A DNA stretch of 64,000 nt, taken from assembly GCA_945957365.1 (NCBI GenBank), contig CAMFKI010000003.1, positions 186,001 through 250,000 on the forward strand, in the 5' to 3' direction. Shown here piece after piece: positions 43,864 to 51,997 of the stretch; the first letter of the stretch is position 1; the number at the start of each line of letters is the position of its first letter. The notes under the pieces are model-generated. The model saw only the letters and a list, made by a program, of their open reading frames with translations, ran no database searches and was not told the origin of the DNA. Source of the DNA: an uncultured Alphaproteobacteria bacterium. GTDB taxonomy: Bacteria; Pseudomonadota; Alphaproteobacteria; Rhizobiales; Aestuariivirgaceae. Both the position numbers and the translations under genes were made by a program.

Positions 43864-43878
43864 TTAACGGCGCCTTTA
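43864..43878 (+). promoter_or_regulatory. CtrA-like box (one mismatch) in the P1B-ATPase / TacA-like divergent region
   Basis: TTAA-cggcgcc-TTTA at 43864-43878, one base from TTAA-N7-TTAA. It lies 120 bp upstream of the sigma-54 regulator start and 74 bp upstream of the ATPase start. A GANTC (GAGTC, 43914-43918) is close by. In Caulobacter tacA is CtrA-dependent, which makes the site plausible. Motif evidence only. Confidence 0.4.
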
Positions 43879-43996
43879 CCCTCCCCTGTCACCTTAGCGG
43901 GCAAGGAAGAGACGAGTCGCTGCTGAGCCCGGATGCCCGGTCCGGATCGTCTCGTCCTCAGGCCAAGAAACACATAAAGAAGAAGACCACAGGCGC

Positions 43997-45496
43997 ATGG
44001 CTGTCCGCGTTCTCATTGTCGAAGACGATCCGGCTCAACGTAGAATTCTCGAGGAAATGGTGCGCCGCTTCGGCTGCGACCCGATGCCGGTCGACGGCGG
44101 CATGAAGGCCCTTGAGGTGCTGAAAAGCCAGTCCGGCGGCACCATCGAACTGGTCATCCTCGACCTCAACATGCCGGAAATGACCGGGCTGGAATTCCTC
44201 GACCGCATGCAGGCGATCCGCGGCGACCTGCCGGTGATCGTTCAGACGGCGCAGGGCTCGATCGAGACCGTGATCAAGGCGATGCGCGCCGGTGCGGACG
44301 ACTTCGTGGTGAAGCCGGTCAGCCCCGAGCGCCTCAAGGCCTCCGTCCAGAACCTGCTCAAGGTCAACGCCCTCACCGAGGAGGTGAAGCGGCTGAACAA
44401 GAAGGTCGGGGGTGCGCTCAGCTTCTCCGACCTCATCGCCTCCTCGCCCGCCATGGCCAACGTGATCCGCCTCGGCCGCCGTGGTGCGGCATCCAGCATC
44501 CCGATGCTGATCGAGGGGGAATCCGGTGTGGGCAAGGAAATGATCGCCCGCGCCATCCAGGGCGAAAGCGACCGCGCGGGCCGCCCCTTCGTCGCCGTCA
44601 ACTGCGGCGCCATTCCGGAAAACCTCGTCGAGTCCATCCTCTTCGGTCACGAGAAGGGCGCCTTCACCGGCGCCACGGCCAGGCACATGGGCAAGTTCCA
44701 GGAGGCCGATGGCGGCACGCTGTTCCTCGACGAAGTGGCCGAACTGCCGCTCGACATGCAGGTGAAGCTCTTGCGCGCCATCCAGGAAGGCGAGGTCGAC
44801 CCCGTCGGCTCGCGCCGCCCGGTCAAGGTCAACATCCGGCTGATCTCGGCCACCAACCGCAACATGATCGAAATGGTGAAGGCCGGGCAGTTCCGCGAGG
44901 ATCTTTATTACCGCCTCAACGTTTTCCCCGTCATGGTACCCCCGCTGCGCGACCGCAAGGAAGACATTCCCGCCCTCGTCGAACACTTCATCACCCGCTT
45001 CGCGGCCGAAGAGGGCCGCAAGGTGCGCGGCATCTCGGCGGAAGCGCTGGGGCTGCTCAAGGCCTATTCATGGCCCGGCAACGTGCGCCAGCTCGAGAAC
45101 ACCGTGTTCCGCGCCATGGTGCTGTGCGAGGGCGGCCGCCTCGACGTCGAGGACTTCCCGCAGATCGCCTCGCTGGTCGAGGGCTACGAGATCAGGATTC
45201 CGCCGGCACCTCAGCTCGCACCCCGGCCCGCCCTGCCGGCAGGCGCGGCGGCAATCGCCGGCGGCATGCCCAAGGGCGGCACGGCAGTGGCCGATGGCGT
45301 GGCCTTCGGCATTCCCGTGGTCACCGAGGGAGGCCACATCCGCAAGCTCGAAGAGGTTGAAGCCGACATGATCCGCCTCGCGCTGGCGCGCTACCAGGGC
45401 CAGATGTCGGAAGTCGCGCGCAAGCTCGGCATCGGCCGCTCGACCCTCTATCGCCGTATGAAGGACCTCGGTCTCGAGGAAGCGGCGAGCGGCTGA
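43997..45496 (+). CDS. tacA: Sigma-54-dependent response regulator, TacA-like
   Basis: 499 residues in three domains. Receiver 1-120 with phospho-acceptor Asp56 (LVILDLNMPE) and Lys106. AAA+ domain about 145-375 with Walker A GESGVGKE (174-181) and the sigma-54 contact loop GAFTGA (221-226). C-terminal Fis-type helix-turn-helix (QMSEVARKLGIGRSTLYRRM). The spacer before it ends EGGHIRKLEEVEADMIRLAL, similar to what I recall of TacA. No histidine kinase is adjacent; TacA is fed by a remote hybrid kinase and phosphotransferase in Caulobacter. The orthology is inference; NtrC-family membership is certain. Confidence 0.85.
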   Translation: MAVRVLIVEDDPAQRRILEEMVRRFGCDPMPVDGGMKALEVLKSQSGGTIELVILDLNMPEMTGLEFLDRMQAIRGDLPVIVQTAQGSIETVIKAMRAGADDFVVKPVSPERLKASVQNLLKVNALTEEVKRLNKKVGGALSFSDLIASSPAMANVIRLGRRGAASSIPMLIEGESGVGKEMIARAIQGESDRAGRPFVAVNCGAIPENLVESILFGHEKGAFTGATARHMGKFQEADGGTLFLDEVAELPLDMQVKLLRAIQEGEVDPVGSRRPVKVNIRLISATNRNMIEMVKAGQFREDLYYRLNVFPVMVPPLRDRKEDIPALVEHFITRFAAEEGRKVRGISAEALGLLKAYSWPGNVRQLENTVFRAMVLCEGGRLDVEDFPQIASLVEGYEIRIPPAPQLAPRPALPAGAAAIAGGMPKGGTAVADGVAFGIPVVTEGGHIRKLEEVEADMIRLALARYQGQMSEVARKLGIGRSTLYRRMKDLGLEEAASG

Positions 45497-45607
45497 TCGC
45501 GGTCTCTCGGTTGCAGCAATGGGCTTGCAATTGAGTGTGATTTGACATTCTGTCCCGCCGACGCTGTGAAGGGGTCCGGGACGGCCCGGTGCAAGTGGGA
45601 TTTTTCG

Positions 45608-47497
45608 ATGAAGACGTTAGTCAAGGCGAGCATTGTGGCGCTGTCGGCGGGGATCCTGCTGGGCGGATCGGCGCTGGCCGATTCCGCGCCGAAGAAGAAG
45701 CCCGGCTTCTTCGAGCAACTGTTCGGCAGCTCCGGTGATACGACGCCGCGCCGCCACCGCAACCTGTTCGGCAGCTTCAAGGACGATCCGTTCTTCGGAA
45801 GCGACCCGGCCCCGCAGAAGCCGGGTCGCGGCAAGGTGCAGATCGTCGATTCCGCCGACCCCGAGGCCGACCCCGGCTTCGGCATGGGCAACCTCACCTA
45901 TGTGCCGCCCAAGCTCGCCACCCTGAGCGGCATCGCGCTCTCGGGTGCAGCCCCCACCGATCCCGCCGCCGCCGCGATCTATGCCCAGCTCGGCGCCGAC
46001 GGCCCGTCGCTGCGCGTGCTGCCCGCCGCGCGCGATGCCCTTCTGGCGCAATATGCCGCCCAGTCCTACCGCCCGATCTGGCTCGCCGACGGCAAGCTGA
46101 CGGCGCGCGGCAAGGACGTGCTGAAGCTGCTCGCGGCCTCCGCCGCCGATGGCCTCGAGCCGCAGACCTACCTGCCCACCGGGCTGTCCGGTTTCGACGC
46201 GGCGCTGCCCGAAAACGATGCCGCCGCCATGGCCCGCCTCGACATCGACCTGTCGGCGGCAGCGCTGCGCTATGCCCATGACGCCTCGGGCGGCCAGTTC
46301 GACCCCGCCCTGCTGTCGCGCTACCACGACCTGCAGCCGCCGTGGGTGGCGCCGGCCAAGGCCATCAAGGTGGTGGCCAACTCGCCCTTCGCGGCTGACT
46401 ACCTCGCCAGCCTGAACCCCACCCATCCGGCCTATCTCGCCATGAAGAAGGCGCTGGCCGAGCTGCGTGCCGAACAGTCCAAGCCCAACGCCAACCCGAT
46501 CGCCGACGGCGACCTGGTCAAGAAGGGCGGCAGCGACCCGCGCATCGAGGCGGTGCGCAGCCGCCTCGCCGAACTGGGCTTCGAGGCTACTCCCGCCGAC
46601 GATGCCGAACCCGACGTGCTCGACGCCGAACTCTCGGTGCAGCTCCGCCTGTTCCAGAAGCAGGTCGGCCTGAAGGTGACGGGCGTGCTCGGCCCCCAGA
46701 CGGTCGCCGCCCTCAACAATGCCGCCACCGGCGGCAGCGTCGACAAGCTGCTCGACAACATGGAGCGCATCCGCTGGCTGCCGCGCGACCTCGGCGCGCG
46801 CTATGTCTTCGTCAACCAGGCGGCCTTCGAGGCCCAGGTGATCCGCGACGGCAAGCCGGAGTGGGAAACCCGCGTCATCGTCGGCAAGCCGACGACCCAG
46901 ACCCCGGTGTTCAACGACGAGATGGAAATGGTGGTGTTCAACCCCTCCTGGGGCGTCCCGCCGTCGATCATCGCCAATGAATACCTGCCCAAGCTGCGCC
47001 GCGACCCGGCCTATCTCGACAGGCTGGGCTTCAAGGTGGTGACGCCCAACGGCAAGGTCGTATCGTCGAGCTCGGTGAGCTGGGACAGCTACGGCGCCAA
47101 GGTGCCCTATGGCATCCAGCAGCCGCCGGGTGAGAAGAATGCCCTGGGCGAGCTCAAATTCCTGTTCCCCAACACGCATGACATCTACATGCACGACACG
47201 CCGATGCGTGAACTCTTCGCGCAGGATGTCCGCGCCTTCAGCCACGGCTGCGTGCGCGTCCAGAACCCGCGCGAGTTCGCCTCCGTGGTGCTCGGCTGGT
47301 CGCCCGACGAAGTCGCCGCCAAGGTCGAAACCGGGGTGAGCGAGACGGTGCGGCTGAAGCAGAAGATCCCGGTGCACCTCACCTATTTCACCGCCTGGCC
47401 GGATGCCGCGGGCAACATCGTCTACTTCAACGACATCTACGGCCGCGACAAGCCGATCGAGAACGCCCGCTCGGCCACCATGGTGGCGCAGCGCTGA
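45608..47497 (+). CDS. L,D-transpeptidase, YcbB-like, secreted
   Basis: 629 residues. Signal peptide MKTLVKASIVALSAGILLGG. A Gly/Pro/Arg-rich linker follows (about 30-70). The middle has a YcbB-type scaffold region and a peptidoglycan-binding 1 domain (IEAVRSRLAELGFEA, FQKQVGLKVTGVLGPQTVAAL). The YkuD catalytic domain holds HDIYMHDTP and SHGCVRVQNP, with nucleophile Cys548. Such enzymes make 3-3 cross-links, which are abundant in Rhizobiales walls. ATG 45608 opens the signal peptide. Same strand as and 111 bp after the TacA-like gene. Confidence 0.9.
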   Translation: MKTLVKASIVALSAGILLGGSALADSAPKKKPGFFEQLFGSSGDTTPRRHRNLFGSFKDDPFFGSDPAPQKPGRGKVQIVDSADPEADPGFGMGNLTYVPPKLATLSGIALSGAAPTDPAAAAIYAQLGADGPSLRVLPAARDALLAQYAAQSYRPIWLADGKLTARGKDVLKLLAASAADGLEPQTYLPTGLSGFDAALPENDAAAMARLDIDLSAAALRYAHDASGGQFDPALLSRYHDLQPPWVAPAKAIKVVANSPFAADYLASLNPTHPAYLAMKKALAELRAEQSKPNANPIADGDLVKKGGSDPRIEAVRSRLAELGFEATPADDAEPDVLDAELSVQLRLFQKQVGLKVTGVLGPQTVAALNNAATGGSVDKLLDNMERIRWLPRDLGARYVFVNQAAFEAQVIRDGKPEWETRVIVGKPTTQTPVFNDEMEMVVFNPSWGVPPSIIANEYLPKLRRDPAYLDRLGFKVVTPNGKVVSSSSVSWDSYGAKVPYGIQQPPGEKNALGELKFLFPNTHDIYMHDTPMRELFAQDVRAFSHGCVRVQNPREFASVVLGWSPDEVAAKVETGVSETVRLKQKIPVHLTYFTAWPDAAGNIVYFNDIYGRDKPIENARSATMVAQR

Positions 47498-47599
47498 CCG
47501 GCGCTCTCCGCCCGTCCGATCCGGCAGAGTCCGCGCTATCCCCCGCAAAATTTGCGGGCCCTGCCACCCGTGGTTCAACCCGGCACAACCCGCTCGGCA

Positions 47600-47614
47600 T
47601 TAAGCTGCTGTTAA
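47600..47614 (+). promoter_or_regulatory. Exact CtrA-type box upstream of the DUF882 gene
   Basis: TTAA-gctgctg-TTAA at 47600-47614 is a perfect TTAA-N7-TTAA box, followed by an AT-rich run (acataaccatttaccattc) with another TTAA at 47637. It lies in the 300-bp gap between the L,D-transpeptidase and the DUF882 gene, in which I see nothing else of note except this promoter-like stretch and the long leader. Confidence 0.6.
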
Positions 47615-47797
47615 ACATAACCATTTACCATTCCCATTAAGCCGCCTCATGGTGGCCGCATTCTTGTTTGAAACGCGGTTCCAGTGTAAGCCATACCCGG
47701 GATGGGGGTTGGCAGGCTGGACAGGCACCAGAGGAACCGGAACACCGGTTGTAAGTGGGGTATGGGTTTGGACTGCAGGGAAGCCGGACATCGGAAC

Positions 47798-49321
47798 GTG
47801 ATTCAGCGCTGGAAGAAGATCGCGGCAACCACATTGGTGGCGGCGGTGATTGCCGTGGGCGCGTTCCTGAACCTGAACGAGCCGGCCCATTCGGGCGGCG
47901 AGACGCGCAGCGTGTCGCTCTACCATATCCACACCAAGGAAAGCATCACCATCACCTACATGAAGGACGGCCAGTACGTGCCCTCCGCCATGAAGAAGCT
48001 GAACTACTTCCTGCGTGACTGGCGCCGCAACGAGGTGATCACCATCTCGCCCCGCACCATCGACCTGATGTGGGAACTGCACGCCGACCTGGGCTCCAAG
48101 GCCCCCATCCACATCGTCTGCGGCTACCGCAGCCCCAAGACCAACGCCTTCCTGAAGTCGATCGGCCGCAACGTCGCGCGCCAGAGCCAGCACATGGTGG
48201 GCCACGCCATCGACCTCTATTTCCCCGACGTGCCGACCATCAAGATCCGCAACTCGGCGCTGGTGCGCCAGGTCGGCGGCGTCGGCTATTACTCTTCCGG
48301 CGGCGGCCCCACCGGCTTCCTCCACATCGATTCCGGGCGCGTGCGTCACTGGGGTCCCGCCATCAGCGAATTCCAGATGGCCCAGATCATGCGCGACTAT
48401 CGCCGCACTGTCGGCGCCCGCCTCAACAAGGACGGCATGCACGCCGTTCCCGAGGTCGAGGTTGCCGCTGCCGATCCGACCGCCGCCCGCCTGCCCTCGC
48501 AGCAGGACAGCGCCGACGACGAGGGTGATGACGAGGGCACGGTGGCCCAGCAGCCCTCGGCCCGGAAGAAGATCCCGCTCGAGACCGGCTATTCCAATGG
48601 CGACAACCAGGAACTGGCCGGCATGAGCGCGGATGCCTCGACCGCGCCGGCCAAGCCGCGGCTGAAGCCCGAAGCGGCTGACACCACGGAGGCCGTGGCC
48701 TCCGCCGATGCGACCACCCCCGCCGACGTCATTCCCAAGCCGCGCCCCAAGCCCATCGAGGTGCTGATGATGGCCGCGGTGAACATGAAGATCGTTCCGG
48801 CGTCCGCTCCGCCGGAAGACCCGACCGCCCGCCCCTCGCCCGTCGCCGGCAACGGCCAGGGCGTGGTGATCGCCCCCGAGACGATGACCGAAACGGCCTC
48901 GCTCGAATCCAACGCCGCCGCCAAGTCAAGCCTCTCCGAGGAAATCGAGAGCGGCGACGCCAAGAACGTGCCGACCATCCGCACCATCACCGCCTCGGCG
49001 TCGGGTGACGACCTGTTCTGGTGGCCGCAGCAGCTGGTGTTCGATTCGAACAAGGCGGTCCGCCGTGACGGCGCGCCGCAGCAGTTCACCCCCGGCGCCA
49101 CCGCGGTGGCCACCATCCTGCCCGGCGTGAGCGACGCCCAGGCCGACGAGCAGCCGGCCCAGCCGCAGCGCCTCGCCGTCGCCCAGATGGCTGCCGCCCC
49201 GCAGGAAACCGCCGACGGCAAGGGCGACATGCTGGTCGTCAACCGCGAGGGCAAGGGCAGCCTGCTGGTCCCCGCGAAGCCGCTGAAGCTCGGCCAGGCC
49301 GACACCAATCCCGCGCAGTAA
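47798..49321 (+). CDS. DUF882 periplasmic peptidase (M15-like) with long disordered tail
   Basis: About 507 residues. GTG 47798 gives a clean signal anchor (IQRWKKIAATTLVAAVIAVGAF); ATG 47762 or 47702 are in frame but add an unusual Cys-containing extension. The DUF882/M15 domain (about 35-205) holds the zinc ligands in SQHMVGHAIDLYFPD and GFLHIDSGRVRHW, as in D,D-/L,D-carboxypeptidases of the VanY type. The remaining 300 residues are rich in Ala, Pro, Asp and Glu and look disordered. Probably trims peptidoglycan stem peptides. Follows the L,D-transpeptidase and has its own CtrA-type box. Confidence 0.83.
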   Translation: MIQRWKKIAATTLVAAVIAVGAFLNLNEPAHSGGETRSVSLYHIHTKESITITYMKDGQYVPSAMKKLNYFLRDWRRNEVITISPRTIDLMWELHADLGSKAPIHIVCGYRSPKTNAFLKSIGRNVARQSQHMVGHAIDLYFPDVPTIKIRNSALVRQVGGVGYYSSGGGPTGFLHIDSGRVRHWGPAISEFQMAQIMRDYRRTVGARLNKDGMHAVPEVEVAAADPTAARLPSQQDSADDEGDDEGTVAQQPSARKKIPLETGYSNGDNQELAGMSADASTAPAKPRLKPEAADTTEAVASADATTPADVIPKPRPKPIEVLMMAAVNMKIVPASAPPEDPTARPSPVAGNGQGVVIAPETMTETASLESNAAAKSSLSEEIESGDAKNVPTIRTITASASGDDLFWWPQQLVFDSNKAVRRDGAPQQFTPGATAVATILPGVSDAQADEQPAQPQRLAVAQMAAAPQETADGKGDMLVVNREGKGSLLVPAKPLKLGQADTNPAQ

Positions 49322-49342
49322 GCACCGAACCAAATCATGCAG

Positions 49343-49370
49343 AAGGGCCGCCCCTCGGGCCGCCCTTTTC
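49343..49370 (+). terminator. Terminator after the DUF882 gene
   Basis: AAGGGCCGCCC-ctc-GGGCCGCCCTT stem with one mismatch followed by TTTTC, 22 bases after the stop. A degenerate version of this hairpin (GCCGCCCCTCGGGCTTCCC) recurs in each downstream tandem unit. Confidence 0.8.
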
Positions 49371-49381
49371 ATTCCCACTCA

Positions 49382-50010
49382 TTCAATGAAGAACAGTCCC
49401 CGGCAATCCGAGTGCGTTTCCCTCCCCCTTGTGGGGAGGGACCAAGGGTGGGGGTACCGCGAGTCCGCTATCCGAGGCAGAGCACGCGGAACGGACCCCC
49501 ACCCCTGCCCCTCCCCACGAGGGGGAGGGGAAAGCCGATTGCCAGGCCGGGGATCGGGGCGACGAAGACCTTGCCAACAATGAAGCCGCCCCTCGGGCTT
49601 CCCTTCTGCAGTTCCACTTCTTCAATGAAGAACAGTCCCCGGCAATCCGAGTGCGTTTCCCTCCCCCTTGTGGGGAGGGACCAAGGGTGGGGGTACCGCG
49701 AGTCCGCTATCCGAGGCAGAGCACGCGGAACGGACCCCCACCCCTGCCCCTCCCCACGAGGGGGAGGGGAAAGCCGATTGCCAGGCCGGGGATCGGGGCG
49801 ACGAAGACCTTGCCAACAATGAAGCCGCCCCTCGGGCTTCCCTTCTGCAGTTCCACTTCTTCAATGAAGAACAGTCCCCGGCAATCCGAGTGCGTTTCCC
49901 TCCCCCTTGTGGGGAGGGACCAAGGGTGGGGGTACCGCGAGTCCGCTATACGAGGCGGAGCACGCGGAACGGACTCCCCTGTCCCTCCCCACAAGGGGGA
50001 GGGGAAAGCC
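49382..50010. repeat. Tandem repeat, 239-bp unit, about 2.6 copies
   Basis: Unit 1 is 49382-49620 and unit 2 is 49621-49859; by eye they are identical over all 239 bases. Unit 3 starts at 49860, is the same for about 90 bases, then carries substitutions and ends near 50010. Each unit contains a family E palindrome (CCCTCCCCCTTGTGGGG ... CCCCACGAGGGGGAGGGG), a middle segment and a copy of the DUF882 terminator-like hairpin. The 740-bp gap 49322-50061 holds only the terminator and this array; reading frames through it translate repeat sequence and are not genes. Confidence 0.95.
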
Positions 50011-50061
50011 GGGGCAAGGTGGCTGATAGATCGATGGTGGCAGTAGGAACGCGAGCGGGCC

Positions 50062-50328
50062 CTACGCCGCCTCTTCCGAATCCCCCGGGATCATGCCCAG
50101 TGCCGCAAGGTAGACGTCGAGCATCGATTCCTCTTCCTCGCGCTCGGCGGCGTCCTTCTTGCGCAGGCTGATCACCTTGCGCAGGATCTTGGTGTCGAAG
50201 CCGTTGGCCTTGGCCTCGGCATAGACTTCCTTGATGTCGCCGGCGATGGTCTTCTTCTCCTCCTCGAGGCGCTCGATGCGCTCGACGATGGATTTCAGCT
50301 GGCCATGGGCGAAGGTGGTCTTGTTCAT
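50062..50328 (-). CDS. gapR: GapR-family nucleoid-associated protein (DUF2312)
   Basis: 88 residues. [40 protein letters not shown] and [17 protein letters not shown] cover almost the whole DUF2312 fold. In Caulobacter GapR is an essential AT-rich, overtwisted-DNA binding protein that helps replication and topoisomerase action. The coiled-coil core and basic loops are intact. Read-out order on this strand is N-formylglutamate amidohydrolase, DUF1244, gapR, with gaps of 29 and 18 bases, so it is likely one operon. Confidence 0.9.
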   Translation of the reverse strand: MNKTTFAHGQLKSIVERIERLEEEKKTIAGDIKEVYAEAKANGFDTKILRKVISLRKKDAAEREEEESMLDVYLAALGMIPGDSEEAA

Positions 50329-50346
50329 CTGGGTTGCTCCCCGAAA

Positions 50347-50646
50347 TCAGTGCTTGTGGGACTGGGCGAAGGCGGCCTTCTGCGTCTCGCTCGCGGCGGA
50401 CTGGTGCTTGGCCTTCCACTCCTCATAGGACATGCCATAGACCATGGTCCGCGCCTCGTCACGGCTCACCGGCATGCCCCGCTCCTTCGCCGCGTCCTCG
50501 AACCAGTTCGACAGGCAGTTGCGGCAGAAGCCAGCGAGGTTCATCAGGTCGATGTTCTGCACGTCGGTGCGCTGGCGCAGGTGTTCGAGCAGCCGGCGGA
50601 ATGCCGCGGCTTCCAGTTCGGTCTTGGCCTTGTCGTCGATATCCAT
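50347..50646 (-). CDS. DUF1244 small protein
   Basis: 99 residues, cytoplasmic. LEAAAFRRLLEHLRQRTDVQ, NIDLMNLAGFCRNCLSNWF with a CxxC pair, and the VYGMSYEEWKAKHQ segment are the DUF1244 landmarks. The CxxC could bind metal or be redox active. Family structure is helical and the function is unknown. ATG 50646 is chosen over an upstream in-frame ATG because the family starts near MDIDDKAK. Middle gene of the three-gene unit with gapR. Confidence 0.87.
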   Translation of the reverse strand: MDIDDKAKTELEAAAFRRLLEHLRQRTDVQNIDLMNLAGFCRNCLSNWFEDAAKERGMPVSRDEARTMVYGMSYEEWKAKHQSAASETQKAAFAQSHKH

Positions 50647-50675
50647 GGTCTGAGAGCCCTCGAAAATCCGGGTCG

Positions 50676-51428
50676 TCACCGGAGGTCATTCATAATCGGT
50701 TCGATCACCCGGGCCACCCGTTCCACCCATTCATCCACACCTGTTTTGGCGGCAATGAGGTCCTGCCGGACCTCGATCAGGGCATGCGGCAGGCCGGGCC
50801 TGGTGCCGTGGGTGTTGAGCGTATCGCCTTCGAGCGCCCCGTGATAGGGCTCATTGTCGCCCACCACGAGGTCACCCTGCGCCGCAAAGCCGCGGATCAT
50901 GGCGGAGGCGATCTCCTCGTCGCGGTCCCACAGGATGCCGACGTGCCAGGGCCGGGGCCAGCCGCGCCAGACCGGCGTGAAGGAGTGGAGAGACACGATC
51001 AACGGCACCTGCCCGCGCGCCTGAACCGCGCGGATCGCGGCATCCACCGCCCCGTGGTAGGGCGCGTGGAACCGCGCGATCCGGCGCTGCCGCTCGGCCT
51101 CGTCGACGTCGCGGTTTCCCGGGACCGCCGCGCCATCCGAAATCCGCATGATGAGGGTCGGATCATCCAATCCACGGTTGGGGTCGATCAGGAGGCGCGA
51201 GAAGCACGACAGGACGGCGGGCGCCCCCAGCCTTGCCGCCAGGCCCAGCGTCAGGTCGCGGGCGCCGATGTCATAGGCGATGTGGCGGGCGAACTGCCCC
51301 GGCGCCAGCCCCAGGTCGCCATACTCCGCCAGAACCCTGTTCGAGGCGTGGTCACACAGCAAAATCAATGGGGAGGACACCTGTCCCGCCACAATTTCGT
51401 ACGCATCGGTGAGCGAAATCTTTGTCAT
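50676..51428 (-). CDS. N-formylglutamate amidohydrolase-family protein
   Basis: 250 residues. LLCDHASNRVLAEYGDLGL near the start, ARHIAYDIGARDLT, SRLLIDPNRGLDDPTLI and VSLHSFTPVWRG give the family's metal-binding His/Asp pattern. Known members deformylate N-formylglutamate in histidine degradation; many alphaproteobacterial copies lie outside hut operons, as here, and their substrate is unproven. First gene of the unit with DUF1244 and gapR; divergent from the DUF1036 gene. Confidence 0.86.
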   Translation of the reverse strand: MTKISLTDAYEIVAGQVSSPLILLCDHASNRVLAEYGDLGLAPGQFARHIAYDIGARDLTLGLAARLGAPAVLSCFSRLLIDPNRGLDDPTLIMRISDGAAVPGNRDVDEAERQRRIARFHAPYHGAVDAAIRAVQARGQVPLIVSLHSFTPVWRGWPRPWHVGILWDRDEEIASAMIRGFAAQGDLVVGDNEPYHGALEGDTLNTHGTRPGLPHALIEVRQDLIAAKTGVDEWVERVARVIEPIMNDLR

Positions 51429-51568
51429 GGACGGGCCATATAGATGAGGCTAATCCCTCAGTCATCCGGTTACGCCGCGCAAATCAGGGGCTTTTCGCAC
51501 CTGTTGACGCGGCATGAGCAGATTGGAAAGCTATGACAGATTCGCGGAACTTTTCCGGAGGCGGCAGA

Positions 51569-51997
51569 ATGCTTCGCAACACGGCGCTGGCGGCAGGCGC
51601 GCTTTTGATGGCCGGCTTCATGGCCGCCCCGGCGCATGCCGATCTCAAGCTCTGCAACAAGACGGAAAGCCGCGTCGGCGTGGCGCTCGGCTACAAGGAC
51701 AAGGAAGGCTGGGCCACCGAAGGCTGGTGGACCATCGCCCCGCAGAAATGTCTCCCCCTGCTCAAGGGCGATCTCATCGCCCGTTACTATTATGTCTTCG
51801 CCGTCGACTACGACAAGGGCGGCTCGTGGGGTGGCAAGTCGATCATGTGCACGCGTGACAAGGTCTTCACCATCCGCGGCATCGAGGATTGCGAAGGCCG
51901 CGGCTACACCAAGACCGGCTTCTTCGAGGTCGACACGGGCGAGGAAAAGGATTGGACCGTCTCGCTCTCCGGCGAAAAGACCACGCAAGGAAAATAA
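51569..51997 (+). CDS. DUF1036 secreted protein
   Basis: 142 residues. Signal peptide MLRNTALAAGALLMAGFMAAP ends at AHA-DL (given in two parts of the chain 1-23). The mature domain LKLCNKTESRVGVALGYKD, EGWWTIAPQKCLPLL and FTIRGIEDCEGRGYTKTGF has the conserved cysteines of DUF1036. ATG 51569 is preferred because GGAGG lies seven bases upstream; ATG 51533 is in frame but precedes that ribosome site. Its stop overlaps the pyk start by one base (TAATG). Function unknown; pairing with pyk is conserved in Rhizobiales. Confidence 0.87.
   Translation: MLRNTALAAGALLMAGFMAAPAHADLKLCNKTESRVGVALGYKDKEGWATEGWWTIAPQKCLPLLKGDLIARYYYVFAVDYDKGGSWGGKSIMCTRDKVFTIRGIEDCEGRGYTKTGFFEVDTGEEKDWTVSLSGEKTTQGK

Noticed and set aside
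43791..43996. Sigma-54 promoter in front of the TacA-like gene
   Set aside because: No GG-N10-GC (-24/-12) element found in the gap.
49382..50010. CRISPR array
   Set aside because: Units are 239 bp, identical end to end, with no short repeat/unique spacer pattern and no cas genes.
49429..50171. Proteins encoded through the tandem repeat (both strands)
   Set aside because: They translate the repeat itself, recur with the 239-bp period and have no codon bias or homology.
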